A stretch of 44,268 nt of DNA from the NCBI GenBank assembly GCA_025965125.1, contig JAOPXM010000172.1, positions 1 through 44,268 of the forward strand, read 5' to 3'. The DNA comes from Nocardioides sp. (GTDB taxonomy: Bacteria > Actinomycetota > Actinomycetes > Propionibacteriales > Nocardioidaceae). Positions 1 through 8,224 of this stretch are shown here, piece after piece. The notes beneath the pieces are model-generated. The model did not search any database, was not told the origin of the DNA, and saw only the letters and a program-made list of their open reading frames with translations. Made by a program: the position numbers and the translations under genes. Position 1 is the stretch's first letter. The number at the start of each line of letters is the position of its first letter.

Positions 1-690
1 AGCCCGCGCGCCGGAGCCTTCCTGGAGGCCGCGGTGCGGGCGGGCCTCAACGTGCTGGTGGCCGGCGGCACGCAGGCCGGCAAGACGACGATGCTCAACT
101 GTCTGGCCGCCGCCATCCCGGGCGGCGACCGGGTGGTCTCGGCGGAGGAAGTCTTCGAGCTGCGCTTTCCACATCCTGACTGGGTGCCCATGCAGACCCG
201 GCAGTCCGGGCTCGAGGGCACCGGCGAGATCCGGTTGCGCGACCTGGTCAAGGAGAGCCTCCGAATGCGCCCGAGCCGCATCATCGTGGGCGAGGTCAGG
301 TCCGAGGAGTGCCTCGACCTGTTGCTCGCGCTCAACGCCGGGTTGCCCGGCATGTGCACGATCCACGCCAACAGTGCGCGCGAGGCGCTGGTGAAGATGT
401 GCACCCTGCCGCTGCTCGCAGGTGAGAACATCTCGGCTCGCTTCGTGGTCCCGACGGTGGCGGCCTCGGTCGACCTCGTCGTACATCTCGGGGTGGACAC
501 CCAGGGCGTACGCCGGGTCAACGAGATCGTCGGCGTGCCGGGGCGGGTGGAGAACGACATCATCGAGACCGAGTCGATCTTCGAGCGGCGCGGACCCGAG
601 CTGAGGCGCGCCAACGGCATGCCACCGCGACCCGAGCTCTTCGAGCGGGTCGGCGTCGATGTGCACCACCTGCTCAACGAGGGTCGCTGA
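1..690 (+). CDS. tadA: TadA/CpaF-type secretion ATPase of the Tad pilus (5' truncated)
   Basis: This is the C-terminal 229 residues of a type II/IV secretion ATPase; the reading frame is open at base 1, so the gene begins upstream of the window. It would power assembly of Flp/Tad pili from the cytoplasmic face. Walker A GGTQAGKTT lies at visible residues 22-30. Further on are the family's RQSGLEGTGEI stretch, the Walker B-like region RPSRIIVGEVR and the His-containing CTIHANSA box. The TGA stop overlaps the tadB ATG (ATGA), and the tadB-tadC-pseudopilin order confirms a Tad operon rather than a competence or T4SS ATPase. Confidence 0.93.
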   Translation, partial: SPRAGAFLEAAVRAGLNVLVAGGTQAGKTTMLNCLAAAIPGGDRVVSAEEVFELRFPHPDWVPMQTRQSGLEGTGEIRLRDLVKESLRMRPSRIIVGEVRSEECLDLLLALNAGLPGMCTIHANSAREALVKMCTLPLLAGENISARFVVPTVAASVDLVVHLGVDTQGVRRVNEIVGVPGRVENDIIETESIFERRGPELRRANGMPPRPELFERVGVDVHHLLNEGR

Positions 691-1544
691 TGGGCGCGCT
701 CGTGGGGTTGGGCGTGGGCATCGGGCTGATGCTGGTCTGGTCTGCTTTCACGCTGCCGCGCGGGCCCCGGCGTACCGCCCGGGTGGAGGGCCGGATCGCC
801 CACCAGCTCGCGCGAGCCGGGCTCGGCGAGGTGCCGGTTGCCGGATTCGCTGCCCTGTGTGCGGGCTGCGGTCTGGTGACCGCCCTGCTCATCCAGGTTG
901 TGTCGCACACCGCTCCGGTCGCGATCGCGTTCGGCCTGATGGGGGCCGGCCTGCCCGTCACGGTGGTCTCAGGTCGGGCCCGCCGTCGACAGCGGGAGTT
1001 CGCCGAGGTGTGGCCCGAGGCCGTCGACAACCTCGCCTCGGCGGTCCGTGCCGGAATGTCGCTCCCGGACGCACTGGCAGCGCTGGGCACCCGCGGTCCC
1101 GAGCCGCTGCGGGGGGCGTTCGACCAGTTCGCCCTCGACTACCAGGTCACGGGACGATTCGGGGAGTGCCTCGACCGGCTCAAGGCCCGCCTGGCCGACC
1201 CGGTCGGGGACCGCGTCGTCGAGGGGCTGCGCATCGCCCGAGAGGTCGGGGGCGGCGAGCTCGGGCGCCTGCTGCGCAACCTCTCCGGCTACCTCCGCGA
1301 CGAGGCCCGCACTCGCTCCGAGCTCGAGTCACGCCAGGCCTGGACGATCAACGGCGCCCGGCTGGCGGTTGCTGCGCCGTGGCTGGTGCTCCTGTTCATG
1401 TCGCTCCAGTCGGAGGTGGTCCACCGCTACGCCTCGCCGGGCGGGGTTCTCGTCCTGGCAGTGGGCGGAGTGCTCTGCCTGCTCGCCTACCGGCTAATGA
1501 TGCGCGTGGGTCGGCTGCCTGCTGAACGGCGGATCCTCTCGTGA
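690..1544 (+). CDS. tadB: TadB, type II secretion F-domain inner-membrane platform protein
   Basis: This 284-aa membrane protein is expected to form, with TadC, the inner-membrane platform on which TadA acts. It has an N-terminal hydrophobic segment (about residues 1-22), a second hydrophobic zone (about 48-85), a soluble T2SSF domain with the helical pattern EAVDNLASAVRAGMSLPDAL, and a C-terminal pair of hydrophobic helices (about 230-275). The ATG overlaps the tadA stop by one base and the gene overlaps tadC by four bases, indicating translational coupling. The family call is secure. TadB rather than TadC is assigned from gene order. Confidence 0.9.
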   Translation: MGALVGLGVGIGLMLVWSAFTLPRGPRRTARVEGRIAHQLARAGLGEVPVAGFAALCAGCGLVTALLIQVVSHTAPVAIAFGLMGAGLPVTVVSGRARRRQREFAEVWPEAVDNLASAVRAGMSLPDALAALGTRGPEPLRGAFDQFALDYQVTGRFGECLDRLKARLADPVGDRVVEGLRIAREVGGGELGRLLRNLSGYLRDEARTRSELESRQAWTINGARLAVAAPWLVLLFMSLQSEVVHRYASPGGVLVLAVGGVLCLLAYRLMMRVGRLPAERRILS

Positions 1545-2479
1545 CGCCGTCCGCCGCCGGAGCCCTGCTCGGTGTCGTCCTCGCCGGCGGGCTGCTCCTG
1601 GTGCTGTCACGGATCCTCGTCATCCGGCGGACCCAGCTCGCCGTCCGCGTGCTGCCTTACCTTCGCGACCTCCCCCAGGTAGGACGCTCGTCAGCCCTCC
1701 GGATCGCTGCCGTCCCGACCTCAGCGACCGTCGGGGTCTTCGGGCCGGTCCTGCGTGCGGCAGCTGACATGGTCGAGCGGTTGCTGGGCGGGGCGGCGTC
1801 CGTGCGTCGCCGGCTCGAGCGCGCCGACATCGACAAGTCCGTCCACGACTTCCGCATCGAGCAGGTGCTGTGGGGGCTCGCGGCCTTCGCGGTCGCCGCG
1901 GCGTACGGCGTGCTGCGAGAGCTGACCGCACCGGGCGGGGCCGTCGTGTCGCTCGGCGTCTGCGCGGTGGGGTTCGTCGTCGGAGTGCTGGCCCGGGACA
2001 CCCATCTGTCCGGCCAGGTCAAGGCGCGCGAACGCCGGATCCTCGCCGAGTTCCCGACGGTCGCCGAGCTGCTCGCGCTCGCGGTAGCGGCGGGGGAGAG
2101 CCCGGTTGCGGCCGTCGACCGGGTGGTCCGGCGAAGCGGCGGAGAGCTCTCGGCCGACCTGGGCCGGGTGCTCGCCGACGTACGCACCGGTGTGCCCGTG
2201 GGCGCCGCGTTCGATCGGATGGCCGCGGCTTCTGGACTGCCTCTCGTTTCGCGCTTCGCCCAGGGCATCGCCGTCGCCCTCGAGCGGGGGACACCGCTGG
2301 CGGACGTTCTGCACGCCCAGGCCGCCGACGTCCGGGAGGCCGGCCGCCGTGAGCTGATCGAAGTGGCGGCCCGCAAGGAAGTTTTCATGATGGTGCCGGT
2401 GGTGTTCCTCGTGCTGCCCGTCACGATCCTGTTCGCGTTCTGGCCCGGCGTGGTCGGGCTTCACCTCACGACTCCCTGA
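1541..2479 (+). CDS. tadC: TadC, type II secretion F-domain inner-membrane platform protein
   Basis: This 312-aa T2SSF-family membrane protein is the second platform subunit of the Tad system. It starts with GTG overlapping the tadB stop (GTGA). Hydrophobic helices lie at about residues 5-27, 107-150 and 282-305. The cytoplasmic domain carries the family-typical EFPTVAELLALAVAAGESP stretch, followed by a second amphipathic repeat (VSRFAQGIAVALERGTPLADVL). The small pilin-like gene follows after 30 bp, so all are probably on one transcript. Confidence 0.9.
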   Translation: MTPSAAGALLGVVLAGGLLLVLSRILVIRRTQLAVRVLPYLRDLPQVGRSSALRIAAVPTSATVGVFGPVLRAAADMVERLLGGAASVRRRLERADIDKSVHDFRIEQVLWGLAAFAVAAAYGVLRELTAPGGAVVSLGVCAVGFVVGVLARDTHLSGQVKARERRILAEFPTVAELLALAVAAGESPVAAVDRVVRRSGGELSADLGRVLADVRTGVPVGAAFDRMAAASGLPLVSRFAQGIAVALERGTPLADVLHAQAADVREAGRRELIEVAARKEVFMMVPVVFLVLPVTILFAFWPGVVGLHLTTP

Positions 2480-2509
2480 ACACTGCAAGCACGGAAGATC
2501 GGAAAGTCC

Positions 2510-2704
2510 ATGGAACACATCTCGGTGGCGATTGCTCGGTTGTACGTCGCGTCGGCCCGGCCCCGGTCTCGCGACGAGCGGGGCGACGTGCCCGGCTGGG
2601 TCCTGATCACGGTCATGACGGCCGGCCTCGTCATGGCGATCTGGGGCGTCGCCGAAGGTCAGCTGCAGTCGATGCTGACCAACGCCCTCAACCAGGTGAA
2701 GTAG
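2510..2704 (+). CDS. Small Flp-pilin-like membrane protein (64 aa)
   Basis: This is a 64-aa protein with a basic N-terminal part (about residues 1-28), one hydrophobic helix (about residues 31-48, WVLITVMTAGLVMAIWGV) and a short polar tail. Size, architecture and position between tadC and the TadE-like genes suggest a pilin or pilin-like subunit. The usual prepilin-peptidase context (Gly followed by Glu at +5 and Tyr at +6) is not present: after RG the sequence reads DVPGWVLI. It may therefore not be processed like a classical Flp pilin, or it may be an assembly accessory. The stop overlaps the next GTG by one base. Confidence 0.7.
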   Translation: MEHISVAIARLYVASARPRSRDERGDVPGWVLITVMTAGLVMAIWGVAEGQLQSMLTNALNQVK

Positions 2705-3093
2705 TGCCCGGGCGCGGCCGCCGCGGACAACGTGGGTCCGCGGTCGTGGACTTCGTGCTCGTCCTCGCCGTACTGATCCCGATCGTGCTCGGCATCCTGC
2801 AGGTGGCCCTGGTGCTGCTGGTCCGCAACACGCTCGCGGCGGCCGCGTCGGAGGGGGCTCGCTACGCCGCCACCTCCGATCGAGACCCCCAGGACGGCGT
2901 CGAGCTCACCCGGGACCAGATCGACGGCGCGATCTCGGAACGGTTCGCCCAGGACATCGAGGTCCGTCGGGTGCTGGTCGGGGGTTCACCGGCGGTCGAG
3001 ATCACCGTTCATGCGAGCGTGCCGGCTCTCGGCCTCGGCGGACCGTCGATCGACCTGGACGTGTCGGGACGGGCGATCGAGGAGGACCCGTGA
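2704..3093 (+). CDS. TadE-like pseudopilin
   Basis: This 129-aa protein has a short basic N-terminus ending in RGSAVVDFVLV, then a hydrophobic helix (about residues 13-36) and an extracytoplasmic domain. The RGSAVVDF context and the later ASEGARYAA motif are typical of TadE-family minor pilins. The GTG start overlaps the preceding stop (TAGTG) and the end overlaps the next GTG by four bases. It is probably a minor pilus component or assembly factor. Which of the two TadE-like proteins corresponds to a named TadE cannot be told from sequence. Confidence 0.83.
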   Translation: MPGRGRRGQRGSAVVDFVLVLAVLIPIVLGILQVALVLLVRNTLAAAASEGARYAATSDRDPQDGVELTRDQIDGAISERFAQDIEVRRVLVGGSPAVEITVHASVPALGLGGPSIDLDVSGRAIEEDP

Positions 3094-3563
3094 TTCGCCG
3101 ACGGCGCAGGCCCGAGGACGGCACCGCACTCGTCGAGCTGACCTGGCTGGGCATCCTGCTGCTGATCCCGATGCTCTGGATCGTGATGTCGGTCTTCGAG
3201 GTCCAGCGCGGTGCGTTCGGGGTCAGCGCCGCCGCCCGGGCCGCCGGCCGCGCCTACGCCCTGGCCCCGACCGATGCGGAAGGAAGGCGCCGGGCGGAGA
3301 TCGTGGCGCGACAGGCGCTGGCCGATCAGGGCCTGGCCGATGCGCCACTCAAGGTGACGGTGACCTGCACGCCGTACCCCTCCAGCTGCCACCAGGGCAC
3401 CTCTGTCATCACGGTCCGCATCGCCACCCGGGTCGACCTGCCGATGCTGCCGGCGGTGCTCGGCGGCGACGCCCCCAGCTTCGCGTTGGACGCCACCCAC
3501 ACGGTGCCGATCGGGCAGTTCCAGGAGATCGACGTTGGGACGGGTGATGCGCAGACCCCGTGA
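3090..3563 (+). CDS. Second TadE-like pseudopilin
   Basis: This 157-aa protein has the motif EDGTALVELTWLGILLLIP at about residues 9-27, i.e. a positively charged leader, a Gly, then the Glu-containing hydrophobic helix of TadE-family proteins. The extracytoplasmic part contains two cysteines (CTPYPSSC) that could form a disulfide. It overlaps the upstream gene by four bases and the downstream TadG-like gene by 17 or more bases, so all three pseudopilins should be co-translated. The role is inferred from family and operon. Confidence 0.8.
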   Translation: MIRRRRRPEDGTALVELTWLGILLLIPMLWIVMSVFEVQRGAFGVSAAARAAGRAYALAPTDAEGRRRAEIVARQALADQGLADAPLKVTVTCTPYPSSCHQGTSVITVRIATRVDLPMLPAVLGGDAPSFALDATHTVPIGQFQEIDVGTGDAQTP

Positions 3564-3996
3564 CCAGCGCGGCCAGGTCAGCCTGCTGATCGTCGGCTTC
3601 GCGGTCGTCCTGGCCATGGCGGTGGCCCTGGTCGTGGACGCGACCGCTGCCTACCTGCAGCGTCAGGGGCTAGACACGCTCGCCGACGGTGCGGCCCTGC
3701 GGGGAGCGGACCTCGGTGCGACCGGTCGGGAGGTCTACGAGGGCGGCCTGCCCGACGAACGACTGCGGCTCACCGCAGCGCGGGTGCGGCCAGCGGTCGC
3801 GGCCTACCTCCGTGAGGTGGGCGCCTACGCGAAGTATCCCGGCCTGACGTACGACGTCAGGGTGGACCCCGGCACCTCCAGCGTCACCGTCAGCCTGCAC
3901 GCGCCACTGGACCTCCCGCTGACCATCCCCGGCTCGCCGGACCACCCGTCGATCGGCGCGGACGGCTCCGCGGTCGTCGAGACCCAGCAGCCCTGA
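3547..3996 (+). CDS. TadG-like Flp pilus-assembly protein
   Basis: This is a protein of about 149 aa, counted from ATG 3547; in-frame GTG 3544 and TTG 3535 are alternatives and no clear Shine-Dalgarno decides. It has a short basic leader (RRPRDQRGQVSLLIVGFAVV), one membrane helix (about residues 12-33) and the QRQGLDTLADGAALRGA motif seen in TadE/TadG-like 'Flp pilus-assembly' proteins. The C-terminal part is extracytoplasmic. It is shorter than full TadG proteins carrying a VWA domain, so it is the short actinobacterial type. Last gene of the Tad operon here. Confidence 0.8.
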   Translation: MRRPRDQRGQVSLLIVGFAVVLAMAVALVVDATAAYLQRQGLDTLADGAALRGADLGATGREVYEGGLPDERLRLTAARVRPAVAAYLREVGAYAKYPGLTYDVRVDPGTSSVTVSLHAPLDLPLTIPGSPDHPSIGADGSAVVETQQP

Positions 3997-4039
3997 CGCA
4001 TCCCTCGACCCTGTCGCACGGCGAGGCCCGGGGGTCAGG

Positions 4040-5212
4040 TCAAACGCACTCGTAGACCGCGTCGACCAGGTCCAGCACCCGCGGGTCGGTGCCCGGGGCG
4101 GAGATCAGGGCGTTGCTGACGAACCCGAACCCGATGCCGGCCTGCGGGTCGGCGAAGGCCGTCGCGCCGCCGTACCCCGGATGTCCGAAGGTGTCCGGGT
4201 TCGGCCCCATCGCGTAGCGCAGCGGGGAGTTGAGCGCGTAGCCCAGGCCCAGTCGGCTGTGGATGCCCGCGATGCAGTCGGTTCCCTCGAAGCTCTGCTG
4301 GGCGAAGTCGCGGATGGCCGTCGGCGACACGAGGGTCACGCCGTCGAGATCGCCGCCCTGGGCGAGCGCGCCGTACATGCGGGCGAGTGACCGGGCGTCG
4401 GTGTGCGGACCGGCCGCTGCCACCTCGGCCAGTCGGAACCCGGGATCGTTGAACGTCTGCTCGAAGACGGCGTCGAGCCGGCGCTCCTTGCCCAGGAAGA
4501 AGGCGCGTCCACCGAGGCTGCTCGGGTTCATCGCGGCGAACGTGGCGTCGTCACCGAACACCGGGTCCGCGGACAGCCTCGCCACCCGGTGGTGCTCAGA
4601 GCTCGGCAGCCCGACCCAGTAGTCGAGGTCCAGCGGCCCCACGATCTCGCGCCTCGTGAACTGCCCGATGGTGCTCCCCGTCAGGCGGAGCACGATCTCA
4701 CCGAGCAGGAACCCCATCGTCAGGCTGTGGTAGCCCGACTGCGTGCCCGGCTCCCACAGCGGCTCGGCCGAGGCGAGCCCGGCGGTGATCGAACCGTGGT
4801 CCTGAAAGCTCGCCGGACGATCGGTGCTGACGACGCGTTCGTAGTCGGGGAACGTCGGCAGGCCGGCCGTGTGGTTGAGCAGCATCCTCGTGGTGATGCC
4901 CTCCTTGCCGTGCGCCGCGAACTCCGGCCAGGTCTCGCACACCGGGGCGTCCAGGTTGAGGAGGCCCCGATCCACCAGGATCTGGATCGCGAGGGCCGTG
5001 ACCCCCTTTCCGGTCGAGAAGCCGCACACCAGCGTGTCCACCCGCCACGGGAGGCCGCGGTCGCGCTCGCCTCCCCACAGGTGCACCACCTCGTCGCCGT
5101 CTCGGTAGACCGAGAGGGCCGCGCCGCCCTTGCCGGGGACGGCGAGGGTCTCCCGGAAGACTTCGCGCAGCCTCTCGAACCCGGGAGCCGCCCGGCCGTG
5201 AGCCTCAGGCAC
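4040..5212 (-). CDS. Serine hydrolase of the beta-lactamase/family VIII esterase fold
   Basis: This 390-aa soluble protein of the class C beta-lactamase-related family (PF00144 type) has no signal peptide. The catalytic S-x-x-K is STGK with Ser66 and Lys69. The Tyr-x-Ser motif is Y161-H-S163, and a C-terminal HPGYGG box replaces the KTG of true beta-lactamases, as in EstB-type carboxylesterases and lactone hydrolases. It is therefore more likely an esterase or lactonase than a penicillinase. The ATG overlaps the end of the ABC ATPase gene by 8 bp, so it appears to be the last gene of the sugar importer operon and may act on the imported compound or an ester of it. The substrate is unknown. 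Confidence 0.85.
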   Translation of the reverse strand: MPEAHGRAAPGFERLREVFRETLAVPGKGGAALSVYRDGDEVVHLWGGERDRGLPWRVDTLVCGFSTGKGVTALAIQILVDRGLLNLDAPVCETWPEFAAHGKEGITTRMLLNHTAGLPTFPDYERVVSTDRPASFQDHGSITAGLASAEPLWEPGTQSGYHSLTMGFLLGEIVLRLTGSTIGQFTRREIVGPLDLDYWVGLPSSEHHRVARLSADPVFGDDATFAAMNPSSLGGRAFFLGKERRLDAVFEQTFNDPGFRLAEVAAAGPHTDARSLARMYGALAQGGDLDGVTLVSPTAIRDFAQQSFEGTDCIAGIHSRLGLGYALNSPLRYAMGPNPDTFGHPGYGGATAFADPQAGIGFGFVSNALISAPGTDPRVLDLVDAVYECV

Positions 5213-6032
5213 CGGTCTGTGCGTCCGCGTACGCCGGGCTCGCCGTGGCCCCCGTCATGATCGCGACCGCGTCGGTCATGGTCGTCTCCGATGGCTTGAC
5301 GACGCAGACATCGCGGCCCAGGCGCTGGATCTGGATGCGGTCAGCGACCTTGAAGACGTGCGGCATGCTGTGGCTGATGAGGATGACCGACAGGCCCTCG
5401 TCGCGGATCCGCTCGACGAGGTCGAGCACCGCATTGGACTCGCGTACGCCGAGGGCCGCCGTCGGTTCGTCCATGATCACGATGCGGCTGCCGAACACCG
5501 CGGCCCGGGCGACCGCGATGGCCTGGCGCTGGCCGCCCGAGAGCGTCTCGACGATCTGGCGCGGGTTCTGGATGGTCATGATGCCGAGCCGGTTCAGGTG
5601 CACCTGCGCATCGGCCTGCATCCCCTTCTTGTCGAGCATCCGGAGAAGGGTCCCCGGGAGGCCGGGACGGCGCCGCTCGCGCCCCAGGAACAGGTTCGAG
5701 GCGATGTCGAGCGACGGCGCCACGGCCAGGTGCTGGTGCACGGTCTCGATGCCGACTCGGCGCGCGTCGAGGGGTCCGGCGAAGTCCACGACCTTGCCGT
5801 CCACCCGGATCTCACCGGAGTCGGGGACGACGGCCCCCGACAGGCACTTGATCAGCGTGGACTTCCCGGCACCGTTGTCGCCGATGACGGCGAGGATCTC
5901 GCCGGGCCGCAGGGCCAGGCTCGTGCCGGCCAGTGCGGTGACGTGCCCGTACCTCTTGACCAGGCCGGTGGCCTCCATGACCAGGTCGGTTTCCCGCCGG
6001 GCCCTCGGTATCGATGGTGCCGAGCGATTCAT
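5205..6032 (-). CDS. Sugar ABC importer ATP-binding protein (single NBD, FrcA-like)
   Basis: This 275-aa ATPase energises the adjacent permease. Walker A GDNGAGKST is at residues 51-59, followed by a Q-loop in HQHLAVAPS, the signature LSGGQRQAIAVARA and Walker B VIMDEPTAALG, then the H-loop (SHSMPHVF). RbsA/MglA-type sugar ATPases have two tandem domains (about 500 aa). This has one, as in the fructose importer FrcA. The ATG at 6032 overlaps the permease TGA (ATGA). The same frame stays open far upstream, but that part is antisense-frame noise over the permease gene. The substrate is probably a monosaccharide, sugar acid or lactone, judging from the cluster. Confidence 0.92.
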   Translation of the reverse strand: MNRSAPSIPRARRETDLVMEATGLVKRYGHVTALAGTSLALRPGEILAVIGDNGAGKSTLIKCLSGAVVPDSGEIRVDGKVVDFAGPLDARRVGIETVHQHLAVAPSLDIASNLFLGRERRRPGLPGTLLRMLDKKGMQADAQVHLNRLGIMTIQNPRQIVETLSGGQRQAIAVARAAVFGSRIVIMDEPTAALGVRESNAVLDLVERIRDEGLSVILISHSMPHVFKVADRIQIQRLGRDVCVVKPSETTMTDAVAIMTGATASPAYADAQTGA

Positions 6033-7048
6033 GACTTCACCTTCCTGATCCACTGGTCGATGCCGACCGCGACGATGATGAGGACCCCGACCGCGAAGTT
6101 CTGCCACAGGACGTCCACCCGAGCCAGCGCGAGGCCGTTCCTGAACACCGCGACCACCAGCGCCCCGACGAGGGTGCCGAGGATCCGGCCGCGGCCGCCG
6201 GCCAGGCTCGTGCCCCCGATGACCACAGCGGTGATCGAGTCGAGGTTGTACGTCGTGCCGATCTGCGGGCTTGCGCTGGCCAGTCGACCCATCTGGATCC
6301 AGGCACCGATGGCGAAGATGAAGCCGGCCAGGGCGTACACGCTCAGGACGAGTCGCCGGACCCTGATTCCCGACAGCCGGGACGCCTCCTCGGCACCGCC
6401 GACCGCGTAGACATGTCGTCCGAACTGCGTCATCTGCAGCAGGTAGGCCACCACGACGAAGAGCCCGAGCATGATCACGGAGCCCAAGGTCACCGTGGTG
6501 CCGAAGACCGTGAACGTGGAGCCCGGCAGGGTCAGGAGCGGGTCCAGACCTATGATCGTCCGGCTCTTCGAGACATACAGGTTCAACGCGAAGAAGACGT
6601 TCCAGGTCCCCAGCGTCGTGATGAACGACGGCAGCTTCAGGAACGTGACGAGCAGGCCGTTGACCAACCCGCAGGCCGTCCCGATGACGAACCCGATCAC
6701 CAGCGCGAGCGCGGCCGGCACGCCGTGGGACACCGACAGGTACGCCATCATGATCGAGGACAGCACCATGATCCCTCCCACCGACAGGTCGATGCCGGCG
6801 GTGAGGATGATCAGCGTCTGGCCAACGGCCAGGGCGCCGATCACGGCGGTCTGCTGGAGGATCAGCGAGACGTTGGCCGCCTCGCCGAAGTGCGGAGCGA
6901 TGATCGAGAACGTGATCACCGCCAGCAGGAGAACGGCTGACGGGCCCAGCGTCTCGTTCGAGTGGAGCAGGCGTCGCACCGTCTCGGTCCACGATCGGCC
7001 GCGCGGTGCCGTTCCGACATCGTCGGCCACAACAATGGCATTCGTCAT
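6029..7048 (-). CDS. Sugar ABC importer permease (RbsC/FrcC family)
   Basis: This 339-aa polytopic membrane protein of the BPD_transp_2 family has about ten hydrophobic segments. The family hallmark near residues 85-112 (TLIILTAGIDLSVGGIMVLS) and the EEASRLSGIRVRRLVLSVYALAG cytoplasmic loop are present, as is the late AVVIGGTSLAGGRG motif. It forms the channel of the importer with the ATPase downstream and the binding protein 28 bp upstream. A good Shine-Dalgarno (AAAGGAAG) precedes the ATG on the minus strand. Confidence 0.93.
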   Translation of the reverse strand: MTNAIVVADDVGTAPRGRSWTETVRRLLHSNETLGPSAVLLLAVITFSIIAPHFGEAANVSLILQQTAVIGALAVGQTLIILTAGIDLSVGGIMVLSSIMMAYLSVSHGVPAALALVIGFVIGTACGLVNGLLVTFLKLPSFITTLGTWNVFFALNLYVSKSRTIIGLDPLLTLPGSTFTVFGTTVTLGSVIMLGLFVVVAYLLQMTQFGRHVYAVGGAEEASRLSGIRVRRLVLSVYALAGFIFAIGAWIQMGRLASASPQIGTTYNLDSITAVVIGGTSLAGGRGRILGTLVGALVVAVFRNGLALARVDVLWQNFAVGVLIIVAVGIDQWIRKVKS

Positions 7049-7076
7049 GGGAGCTTCCTTTCAGGAGGCGGGGCGG

Positions 7077-8129
7077 TCAGCCCCAGCAGTTCTGCTTGGC
7101 CCAGGCGATGTCCTTGACGTCGACGCCGTCGACGGGGTTGGCGGCGTACACCTGGACACCGCTGTCGACGGACTGCGCGAAGGGCGTGCCGTTGCGCACG
7201 TGGTCGACGACCGCCCGGACGCCCAAGGTGGCCATGGTGGCCGGGAACTGCATGGAGATCGCGTCGAACTGACCCGCCGCGACCTTGTCGACGGCAGCGC
7301 ACTCGCCGTCGATGGCGACGACGCTGACGGAGTCGGACTTGCCGGCTGCGGCGATGGCCTCGTACGCGCCGTTGGCCGGCTGCTCGCTCATGGCGTAGAC
7401 GAGGTTGATGTCGGGGTCGCTCTGGAGGAGGTTCTCCATGGCCCGCCGCCCGCCGGCAGGGTCGCCGTCGGTTACCTCGTGACCCACGATGCGCGGGTCG
7501 CTGGGCTCGTCACCGATGGTCCCCTTGTCGGCAATGTCGAACCCGAAGCCACTCATGAACCCCTGGTCGCGGTCCACGTCGAGCGACACCTTGCTCACGC
7601 TCATGTCGAGCAGGGCGACGTGCGCGGAGTCGTAGGTGCCGGAGGCCGTCATCGCCGCCTTGGCGTACTGGCCGATCAGCTCGCCCGCCTTGAAGTTGTC
7701 GGTGGCGATGGTGGAGTCGGCCAGGGTCGTCGGAGTCAGGGGGGTGTCCAGGGCGATGACGGGAATTCCGGCGTCCTTGGCCCGCTGCAGCTGGGGAGCG
7801 ATCGCGACGGGGTCGATGGCCGTGATCATGATCGCGTCCGCGTGAGCGGCAATCAGGTCCTCGATGGCCGATACCTGCGAGTCCGTGTCGACCTGGCTGG
7901 TGCCGGCGTAGGTCTGCAGCTGGATGCCCTGCTTCTTCGCCTCCGCCTTGGCGGCTTCACTCATCGCGGCGAAGAACGGCGTCGTCTCGGTCTTCGTGAT
8001 GAGACCGATCAGGATGTCGCCGTTCGCCGACGCGCCGGAGGAACCGCTGCAGCCTGAGAGCACCAGGCATCCGGCGGCTGCAGCGATGGCGAGCTTCGAT
8101 CCTTTTCCGAAATACTTGTTCGAATACAT
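7077..8129 (-). CDS. Sugar-binding lipoprotein of ABC importer (periplasmic-binding-protein type 1)
   Basis: This 350-aa exported solute-binding protein has a signal peptide ending in a lipobox (VLSGC, lipidated Cys27). The mature part has the Peripla_BP_4 fold pattern: an N-terminal GLITKTETTPFFAAM strand-helix, AIEDLIAAHADAIMITAIDP, GIPVIALDTPL and a C-terminal half with VYAMSEQPANGAYEAI. These resemble FrcB/RbsB-type binding proteins. It delivers substrate to the adjacent permease. The Shine-Dalgarno (GAGGTG) is clear. The precise ligand cannot be read from the sequence, but the acid-sugar genes upstream suggest a sugar acid, lactone or deoxy/tetrose sugar. Confidence 0.93.
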   Translation of the reverse strand: MYSNKYFGKGSKLAIAAAAGCLVLSGCSGSSGASANGDILIGLITKTETTPFFAAMSEAAKAEAKKQGIQLQTYAGTSQVDTDSQVSAIEDLIAAHADAIMITAIDPVAIAPQLQRAKDAGIPVIALDTPLTPTTLADSTIATDNFKAGELIGQYAKAAMTASGTYDSAHVALLDMSVSKVSLDVDRDQGFMSGFGFDIADKGTIGDEPSDPRIVGHEVTDGDPAGGRRAMENLLQSDPDINLVYAMSEQPANGAYEAIAAAGKSDSVSVVAIDGECAAVDKVAAGQFDAISMQFPATMATLGVRAVVDHVRNGTPFAQSVDSGVQVYAANPVDGVDVKDIAWAKQNCWG

Positions 8130-8224
8130 GATCCACCTCTTTGGATTGACGTTCTTGGTTGGGGGGGTATGCAGAAGCGCGGCCCGAGCAGTGCCTCGAT
8201 TGTGAATACGGGTGTGGCGGCTGG

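Noticed and set aside
4040-5212. Antibiotic-resistance beta-lactamase
   Set aside because: SxxK and YxS are present, but there is no signal peptide and the C-terminal KTG is replaced by HPGYGG, as in family VIII esterases.
6471-8057. 528-codon plus-strand frame over the permease and binding-protein genes
   Set aside because: Shadow of recognised ABC importer genes on the minus strand; low-complexity Val/Asp/Gly/His content.
8161-8168. G-run upstream of the binding-protein gene as a phase-variation tract
   Set aside because: Only seven consecutive G in a high-GC intergenic region, outside any coding frame or obvious promoter spacer.
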